Assembly: GCA_905235485.1 (NCBI GenBank)
Contig: CAJOLY010000002.1
Coordinates: 1 to 39,713 of the forward strand
Source: an uncultured Clostridia bacterium
Lineage (GTDB): Bacteria; Bacillota; Clostridia; Christensenellales; UBA1242
Length of the DNA stretch: 39,713 nucleotides
Reading direction: 5' to 3'
Positions within the stretch are counted from its first letter, which is position 1, and every line of letters starts with the position of its first letter. The notes under the pieces were generated by a model, which ran no database searches, had not been told where the DNA came from, and worked only from the letters and a program-made list of their open reading frames with translations. Below are positions 34,315 through 39,713 of the stretch, piece by piece. Position numbers and translations under genes: made by a program.

Positions 34315-36762
34315 ATGCAATATAACATAAATGCAAGTGAAGAAGTTAGCAACTTACTTACTGTTGCAAGTCAAACCGCAAGTGAGCTTAACAGCGGAGA
34401 AATCGCAACAGAATATCTTGTTTATGGAATTTTAAAGCTAAAAAATTCAAAAGCTCAAAAACTGCTTGATGAATTTGGAGTTTTTGAAAGTGAGTTTTTG
34501 GAAGTTTTGAAAGAAGGTAAAACTGAAAATATTTCAAAATCGCCAGACTTAACACCAAAAAGCAAACAAGTTTTTGTTATGGCTCAAAACCTAGCCAAAG
34601 AACTTGGAAGCCAAAGTGTTGATCCTGAGCATATACTTTTTTGCGTGCTTATGAATGGCGATTGTGTGGCAGTTAGCGTACTTGACAAAGTGTTTAATGT
34701 TAGCATCATTGACCTAAAAAATAAATTGCTTGAAATAATAAAAGAAAACGTAAAAACAGAAAATTTACAAAATAATAACAAAAAAACGCTTGAAAATGCA
34801 AAAAAAAGTGAAAAAAAGGCTGAAAATATTAAAATTCCTAAGGAACTTGAAGACTTGGGTGTTGATTTAACTGAAAAAGCAAGGCTAGGAAAAATTGATC
34901 CAATCATTGGCAGAGATACTGAAATTTTGAGGCTAATTGAAATTCTTTGCAGAAAAACAAAAAACAATCCTTGCTTGATTGGCGAGGCTGGAGTGGGAAA
35001 GAGCGCTGTTGTTGAAGGACTTGCCCTCAAAATAATAGAACATGATGTTCCAAATGAACTCAAAGATAAAACTATTTTTTCTTTTGACATAAGCGGGCTT
35101 ATGTCTGGCACAAAATTTAGAGGAACACTTGAAGAAAAACTGAGAAATGCTATTGATGCCATAATAAAAAATGGAAATATTATTTTGTTTATGGATGAAA
35201 TTCACACACTTATTCAAACGTCAAATGAAAAGGGTGAAGTTTCCCCTGCTGATATCTTAAAGCCATATCTTGCTCGTGGAGAGATTAAAACCATTGGTGC
35301 AACAACAACTGATGAATATAGAAAATATCTTGAAAAAGACAAAGCACTTGAAAGAAGATTTCAGCCAATAACTGTCAATCCACCAAGCAAGGAAGACACT
35401 TTTAAAATTCTAAAAGGAATTAGAGATAGTTATGAAGCATTCCATGGAGTAAAAATCACAGACGACGCTTTAAAAGCTGCAATTGAACTTAGTGATAGAT
35501 ACATAACTGAACGAAACTTTCCAGATAAGGCTATTGATTTGATTGATGAGGCAAGTAGTCGTGCAAAGCTTTTTGATAGTGGAGCACCTGCTGATATTGT
35601 GGAAATTGAAAGAGAGGTCGCAAAACTTCAAAAAAAGAAAAGAGAGTGCATTGCAGTGGAAGACTATGAAAATGCTATTGTTTTAAGAGAAAGGATTTTC
35701 AAGTTTAAAGCAGAAATTGAAAGGTTATATTCATTTTATGGCACAGATAAAATCAAAAAAGTTGTTGGTAGCGAAGATATTGCAAGTATTGTGTCTCTTT
35801 GGACATCAATACCTGTCACAAAACTCACTGAAACTGAAACTCAAAAACTTTTGAATTTGGAAAATATTTTGCACAAAAGAGTTATTGGACAAAATGAGGC
35901 TGTTGAAAGTGTTTCACGGGCAATAAGAAGAAGTAGGGCTGGCCTAAAAAGTAGCAAAAGGCCAATTGGTTCATTTCTGTTTTTAGGGCCAACAGGTGTT
36001 GGAAAAACCGAGCTTTCAAAAGCAGTGGCAGAAGCACTTTTTGATGACGAAAATAACTTAATAAGAATTGATATGAGTGAATATATGGAAGCTAGTAGCG
36101 TTTCAAAACTCATAGGCTCACCACCTGGATATGTTGGTTTTGAAGAAGGTGGTCAACTAACTGAACAAGTTAGGCGAAAGCCATATTCTGTTGTACTTCT
36201 TGATGAGATTGAAAAGGCACATGCTGATGTTTTGAATTTACTTTTGCAAATTTTAGATGATGGAAGGTTAACCGATAGTCAAGGCAGGCTAATCAATTTT
36301 CAAAACACAATTGTCATTATGACAAGCAATATTGGAAGTTTTGAGCTTGGAAACACCTTATTGGGAGAATCTGATTTAAACAAAAGAGAAGATATAATTC
36401 AAAAGTATTTAAAAGATTATCTAAGACCAGAGCTTATAAACAGAATTGATTGCATAAGTGTATTTAACAGCTTAGATAAAGAAAGTTTAGCTAAAATTGC
36501 AAAGATAATGCTTACATCTTTGGTTGAAAATTTAAAGAAAAAAAGCATAACACTAAAACTTACTGAAAATGCACTAAGTTATTTAATATCAAAGGGCTAT
36601 AATGCTGAATTTGGTGCAAGACCACTTAGAAGGATTATTGAGCAAGAAATTGAAGCTGTGATTTCTGAAGCAATTCTTAGAAAGGAACTTGGTGAAAAAG
36701 CTAGCATTACAATTGATGAATTTGAAGGTAATTTGGAATTTAATTACACTGAAAAATATTAA
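34315..36762 (+). CDS. ClpC-like AAA+ unfoldase without a clear ClpP-docking loop
   Basis: A two-ring Hsp100 ATPase of 815 residues. The Clp_N repeat domain (about 1-145) is followed by a Lys/Asn-rich linker. The first AAA+ module has G-E-A-G-V-G-K-S (Walker A) and I-L-F-M-D-E-I-H (Walker B). A short middle domain contains a UVR-like motif (V-E-D-Y-E-N-A-I-V-L-R-E-R), typical of ClpC rather than ClpB. The second module has G-P-T-G-V-G-K-T-E and V-V-L-L-D-E-I-E-K-A-H. In place of the V-G-F/L-G-F ClpP-binding loop it reads L-L-G-E-S-D. No ctsR, mcsA or mcsB neighbours are present. AAGGAAA precedes the ATG. ClpC by architecture; ClpP partnership is uncertain. Confidence 0.9.
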   Translation: MQYNINASEEVSNLLTVASQTASELNSGEIATEYLVYGILKLKNSKAQKLLDEFGVFESEFLEVLKEGKTENISKSPDLTPKSKQVFVMAQNLAKELGSQSVDPEHILFCVLMNGDCVAVSVLDKVFNVSIIDLKNKLLEIIKENVKTENLQNNNKKTLENAKKSEKKAENIKIPKELEDLGVDLTEKARLGKIDPIIGRDTEILRLIEILCRKTKNNPCLIGEAGVGKSAVVEGLALKIIEHDVPNELKDKTIFSFDISGLMSGTKFRGTLEEKLRNAIDAIIKNGNIILFMDEIHTLIQTSNEKGEVSPADILKPYLARGEIKTIGATTTDEYRKYLEKDKALERRFQPITVNPPSKEDTFKILKGIRDSYEAFHGVKITDDALKAAIELSDRYITERNFPDKAIDLIDEASSRAKLFDSGAPADIVEIEREVAKLQKKKRECIAVEDYENAIVLRERIFKFKAEIERLYSFYGTDKIKKVVGSEDIASIVSLWTSIPVTKLTETETQKLLNLENILHKRVIGQNEAVESVSRAIRRSRAGLKSSKRPIGSFLFLGPTGVGKTELSKAVAEALFDDENNLIRIDMSEYMEASSVSKLIGSPPGYVGFEEGGQLTEQVRRKPYSVVLLDEIEKAHADVLNLLLQILDDGRLTDSQGRLINFQNTIVIMTSNIGSFELGNTLLGESDLNKREDIIQKYLKDYLRPELINRIDCISVFNSLDKESLAKIAKIMLTSLVENLKKKSITLKLTENALSYLISKGYNAEFGARPLRRIIEQEIEAVISEAILRKELGEKASITIDEFEGNLEFNYTEKY

Positions 36763-36841
36763 AAGCATATCAATAAATAATACGAAATTGTAATTTTAAA
36801 AATTAAAACAAATTGATTAAACTCTTTAAAGCGGAGAATAT

Positions 36842-37558
36842 ATGAGTGACAAAAGATTTTTTTTGAAAGATGTAACTATTGGCAAAAATTATATAGTTGG
36901 CGAGGAACACAATCATCTTGCAAATGTTATGAGATTAAAGCAAAATGATGAAATTCTTTTGATTGGCGATGATGAATATGATTATTATGCAAAAATTTTG
37001 GAAGTGAAAAAAGACAAAACACTTGTTGATGTTTATAAACAAGAACAAAATTTAGCCAATCCACAAGTTGATGTCACTGCGTTTGTTGCTATGAATAAGC
37101 GTGAACATATGAGCTTGATTGTTAGAATGCTTAGCGAACTCGGCATCACAACAATAGTGCCACTAATCACAAAATGGACACTTAAGCAAGATCAAACTGA
37201 TAAAATAGAAAGATTTCAAAAAATTGCCGATCAAAGCACAAAACAATGTAGGCGAAGTATTTCACTAAAAATCACAGAACCAATGAAACTAGTTGATGCT
37301 TGCAAAATTTTTGTGGATTTTGATAAAGTATTTTTTGCCTATGAAAATGAAAATCAAAATAGTTTGGAAATTGATGGTAACTCAAAAAAACTTGCTTTTG
37401 TTATTGGCCCAGTTGCTGGTTTTGACACAGATGAAGCAGAACTTATAAAAAAAAGCGGAGCAGTGGCAATAACTCTTGGCAAAAGAATCCTTAGGGCAGA
37501 CACAGCTTGCATTGCACTTGCAAGTACAATTATGGAACATACAGGTGAATGGAAATAA
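36842..37558 (+). CDS. rsmE: 16S rRNA m3U1498 methyltransferase RsmE
   Basis: Methylates N3 of U1498 in 16S rRNA. It is a SPOUT-family protein of 238 residues with an N-terminal PUA-like domain (about 1-70) and a C-terminal knot domain. It shows H-L-A-N-V-M-R-L-K, R-E-H-M-S-L-I-V, E-L-G-I-T-T-I-V-P, and the knot region L-G-K-R-I-L-R-A-D-T-A. The usual SAM-binding I-G-P-E-G-G-F is I-G-P-V-A-G-F here, two changes in a strongly conserved loop. GGAG precedes the ATG. It is 79 nt downstream of clpC, and a strong two-way terminator follows. Confidence 0.93.
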   Translation: MSDKRFFLKDVTIGKNYIVGEEHNHLANVMRLKQNDEILLIGDDEYDYYAKILEVKKDKTLVDVYKQEQNLANPQVDVTAFVAMNKREHMSLIVRMLSELGITTIVPLITKWTLKQDQTDKIERFQKIADQSTKQCRRSISLKITEPMKLVDACKIFVDFDKVFFAYENENQNSLEIDGNSKKLAFVIGPVAGFDTDEAELIKKSGAVAITLGKRILRADTACIALASTIMEHTGEWK

Positions 37559-37604
37559 AAATAATCAAATTATGGTATAAAATGAGAAAAGTATTTTATC
37601 CGTT

Positions 37605-37643
37605 AAAAAAAGCACAAATGAAAATTCATGATGTGCTTTTTTT
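37605..37643. terminator. Bidirectional terminator between rsmE and the RsmF-like gene
   Basis: AAAAAAAGCACA and TGTGCTTTTTTT flank an inner ATGAA/TTCAT stem. A-rich and T-rich arms serve both converging genes. Confidence 0.88.
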
Positions 37644-37651
37644 CTGATATT

Positions 37652-39091
37652 TCATAACTTTTTTCTCAAGTTTTTTGGATAGTGATTTTTAATTTTTCCG
37701 TTGACACATTTTCCAAAAGAAATTGGAAGATTATTGCATAAAAGCAACACCCAGCCGTCTTTATGATTTGTGCTTAATTCCAATCCTTCCAAATATTTTT
37801 TTGTTTCATCAAGACTTAAATTTTGTATTTGATCAAAATCATCTGCATTCAAAAAGTGTGAAAGATGCAAACTTGGCACAAAAGTTTCTTTTTTGAATTC
37901 TCCCAAAAATAGACTTGCATTCAAAACTTTTAGTTTGTCAATATCTATTGGGCAATTTGCATAAAGATAATCGCCAATCAAACAATAGTTTTTAAATTTT
38001 ATTTTTGAATATCTTGAAAAAAATTCTTCAAAAATCTTGATTTTTTGTATGCTTTTACTATTATTATATCTTTCAAAATTTTTGTGTTTTACTTTAATTT
38101 TATCAATGTTGAAAGTGTCAATATAAAAGTTATTTTGATTTCTACTTTCAAAAAACTTATTTCCTTTTTTGTGAATCACCGCAAAAAAGTGACCTTCGCC
38201 ATTTAAGTTGTAAGGATATAATCTTGCACAATTTGTCAGTCTGCCTGTTTTGTCGATATCAATTCCATTTTCAAAATTATATTTTTCGTGTTCAACAGGC
38301 AAAATTTCAAGGTCATCGAACTCATCAAGTAAAAATTTGATTATTTCTTCATTTTCTTGCAAACTGAAAGTGCAAGTGGAATACACCATAATTCCGTTAG
38401 GCTTTAACATTTTGTAAGCCGACTTCACAATCTCTTTTTGTCTAACAGTGCATTGAATTGGGGAGTTAATATTCCATTCATTTATGGCATTATTGTTTTT
38501 TCTGAACATTCCCTCACCTGAGCAAGGTGCATCAACCAAAATTTTATCAAAGTAATTTTCAAATTTGTTTTCAAGTTCTTTTGGAGAATGGTTTGTTACG
38601 ATAACATTATCTAATCCCAGTCGCTGCACATTTTCGCAAAGTACCTTTGCTCTTTGACTAACAATTTCATTTGCAATCAAAAATCCACCATTCAGTTTAC
38701 TTGCAATTTGTGTGCTTTTGCCACCAGGGGCAGCGCAAAGATCAAGCACAACATCATTTGGCTCAATATTCAAAAACTCAACTGGGCTCATTGCACTTGG
38801 TTCTTGGAGATAATATAGTCCAAGTTCATGAAAAATATTTTTTCCAAGCCTTGCGTCACCATCAACCAAAAATCCTTCCTTACACCATGGAATTTGAGAA
38901 AAATTTGCAAAAATTTCGTTATTTTTCATAAAATTTTCGATATTTTTTGCATTCAACTCAACAAAAGGCAATTTTTTTGGATTAAATCTAACTCCAACAA
39001 TCGCATCATTATCAAAACTTTTTTTAAGTTTTTCAATATTTAAATTTGTAACATCTTTTAAACTTTCAATATATTCAAAAGGTAATTTCAT
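37652..39091 (-). CDS. RsmF-like (NOL1/NOP2/Sun) RNA m5C methyltransferase
   Basis: A SAM-dependent RNA cytosine-C5 methyltransferase of 479 residues. It has the N-terminal NOL1 domain, then the catalytic core: L-D-L-C-A-A-P-G-G-K-S-T-Q (SAM loop), V-D-A-P-C-S-G-E-G-M-F-R-K with one catalytic Cys, and Y-S-T-C-T-F-S with the nucleophile Cys. A C-terminal region of about 190 residues resembles the RsmF/YebU RNA-binding extension. ATG 39091 is chosen because a TATAAT ends 6 nt upstream and no Shine-Dalgarno exists; a start at 39109 would lie upstream of the promoter. It may read 16S or 23S rRNA; the exact cytosine is unknown. Confidence 0.92.
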   Translation of the reverse strand: MKLPFEYIESLKDVTNLNIEKLKKSFDNDAIVGVRFNPKKLPFVELNAKNIENFMKNNEIFANFSQIPWCKEGFLVDGDARLGKNIFHELGLYYLQEPSAMSPVEFLNIEPNDVVLDLCAAPGGKSTQIASKLNGGFLIANEIVSQRAKVLCENVQRLGLDNVIVTNHSPKELENKFENYFDKILVDAPCSGEGMFRKNNNAINEWNINSPIQCTVRQKEIVKSAYKMLKPNGIMVYSTCTFSLQENEEIIKFLLDEFDDLEILPVEHEKYNFENGIDIDKTGRLTNCARLYPYNLNGEGHFFAVIHKKGNKFFESRNQNNFYIDTFNIDKIKVKHKNFERYNNSKSIQKIKIFEEFFSRYSKIKFKNYCLIGDYLYANCPIDIDKLKVLNASLFLGEFKKETFVPSLHLSHFLNADDFDQIQNLSLDETKKYLEGLELSTNHKDGWVLLLCNNLPISFGKCVNGKIKNHYPKNLRKKL

Positions 39092-39097
39092 ATTGAT

Positions 39098-39127
39098 ATT
39101 ATAACACATAAAAATTTTGAATGCTAA
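39098..39127 (-). promoter_or_regulatory. Promoter of the RsmF-like gene, predicted leaderless start
   Basis: On the minus strand, TTAGCA (39127-39122), an 18-nt spacer and TATAAT (39103-39098), then ATCAAT and the ATG. The -35 lies at the stop codon of the upstream acyltransferase gene. Confidence 0.6.
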
Positions 39128-39684
39128 TTATTTGTATCTTTTAAATATATTTTTGCCCTATCTTTTTTTATTGTTTCTCTAACTCTTCCAATCACAAAAT
39201 CACCTTCAATCAAGTCTTGCGTAACAGTTGTGCCAGCACAAATATAAACATTGCTTTCAATTTTGAGTGGGGCAATAAGATTGCAGTTACTTCCAACAAA
39301 AACATTGTCTCCAATTTCAATTTGTTGTTTTATTTTTCCGTTGTAATTCACAAAAATAACTCCACATCCTATGTTGCAATTTTTGCCAATCTTTGCGTCT
39401 CCAACATATGCAAGGTGACTGACTTTTGTTCCATCACCAATAGTGCTATTTTTAATCTCACAAAAATTGCCTATTTTGCAGTTTTTGCCAATTTTTGAAT
39501 TTGGCCTTAAGTGGGCAAATGGACCAATTGTTGTATTTTCATCAACAAAGCTGTCTTCAACAAAGCTTGCAATTACTTTTGCACTTGGATGAATAGTGCT
39601 GTTTTTCACCACAGATTGACTATCAATGTTTTCATAAACATTTTTTTTAAGTTCATTTTCATTTTTGTTTTTAAAATTTTCCAT
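39124..39684 (-). CDS. Stand-alone GlmU-type left-handed beta-helix acyltransferase
   Basis: A 186-residue protein corresponding to the C-terminal acetyltransferase domain of GlmU, which acetylates glucosamine-1-phosphate in UDP-GlcNAc synthesis. It has hexapeptide repeats (I-G-P-F-A-H-L-R-P, I-G-N-F-C-E-I-K) and S-H-L-A-Y-V-G-D-A with the catalytic His. N-I-G-C-G and V-N-Y-N-G-K follow, then I-G-D-N-V-F-V-G-S-N. The uridylyltransferase domain (about 230 residues in full GlmU) is absent, and the start is not cut by the window edge: a GAGGT lies before ATG 39684. The first 30 residues are charged and not helix-like repeats. The partner pyrophosphorylase could be encoded elsewhere. Its stop overlaps the promoter of the downstream gene. 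Confidence 0.85.
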   Translation of the reverse strand: MENFKNKNENELKKNVYENIDSQSVVKNSTIHPSAKVIASFVEDSFVDENTTIGPFAHLRPNSKIGKNCKIGNFCEIKNSTIGDGTKVSHLAYVGDAKIGKNCNIGCGVIFVNYNGKIKQQIEIGDNVFVGSNCNLIAPLKIESNVYICAGTTVTQDLIEGDFVIGRVRETIKKDRAKIYLKDTNN

Positions 39685-39713
39685 TTCATACCTCTATATG
39701 ATATATGAAAAAT

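Noticed and set aside
34584-35162. 192-residue minus-strand frame
   Set aside because: It is antisense to the ClpC-like gene, with biased Ser/Phe/Leu composition and no promoter or Shine-Dalgarno.

Overview
This is 39.7 kb of a very AT-rich, low-GC Gram-positive chromosome with the standard stop codons. The gene content points to an endospore-forming, Clostridia-like Firmicute: a Spo0A homologue, SipL, SpoIIR, SleB, YpeB, SpmA/SpmB and Veg are all present. So is a long Gram-positive SRP RNA with an Alu region. The coding style resembles uncultured gut Clostridia, but the exact lineage is a guess. I saw no tRNA, rRNA, CRISPR array, integrase or insertion sequence.

Layout. 1-10626: the 3' 10.6 kb of a giant surface lipoprotein whose start lies upstream of the window; the lipobox Cys is at 10-12. 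It has Ig-like regions and three GLUG repeat arrays. 10.9-13.7 kb: trxB with a coupled small gene, ung, and a membrane-anchored DUF2726-like protein. 13.8-14.1 kb: SRP RNA on the minus strand. 14.2-15.6 kb: a HEPN-like/CBS protein overlapping an RluA-type pseudouridine synthase. 15.6-15.9 kb: three related hairpin repeats. 16.0-17.1 kb (minus): spmA-spmB. 17.2-20.9 kb: metG-tatD-rsmA. 21.0-23.8 kb: a divergent pair, an unrecognised protein (minus) and a lipoprotein (plus). 24.2-30.5 kb: the sporulation block, with spo0A, an acidic zinc-ribbon protein, veg, sipL and the spoIIR-sleB-ypeB operon. 30.5-37.6 kb: an XRE-regulator remnant, a lytic transglycosylase, lysS, an amidohydrolase, a ClpC-like ATPase and rsmE. 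37.6-39.7 kb (minus): a stand-alone GlmU-type acyltransferase domain followed by an RsmF-like methyltransferase.

How the genes fit together. Spo0A would be the entry regulator. SpoIIR is the sigma-F-dependent signal that activates sigma-E in the mother cell. SpmA/B help dehydrate the core. SipL links the coat to the cortex. SleB and YpeB degrade the cortex at germination. The rest is housekeeping: translation and tRNA charging (metG, lysS), rRNA modification (rsmA, rsmE, RsmF-like, RluA-like), DNA repair (ung), redox (trxB) and protein quality control (clpC).

Most notable observations. (1) The Spo0A homologue has Glu where the phospho-accepting Asp should be. (2) Eight genes lack a Shine-Dalgarno and have a promoter -10 box ending exactly 6 nt before their ATG, always with T just before the ATG, which predicts leaderless mRNAs; the other transcription-unit first genes have an SD, and those with a placed promoter have a longer leader. 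(3) Spo0A-box-like motifs cluster upstream of spo0A and recur in other intergenic regions. (4) The 15.6-15.9 kb hairpins share a core while their arms differ but stay complementary. (5) A short Asp/Phe/Tyr-Tyr repeat module sits at two places in the giant lipoprotein. None of these is proven by sequence alone; each finding states what would test it.
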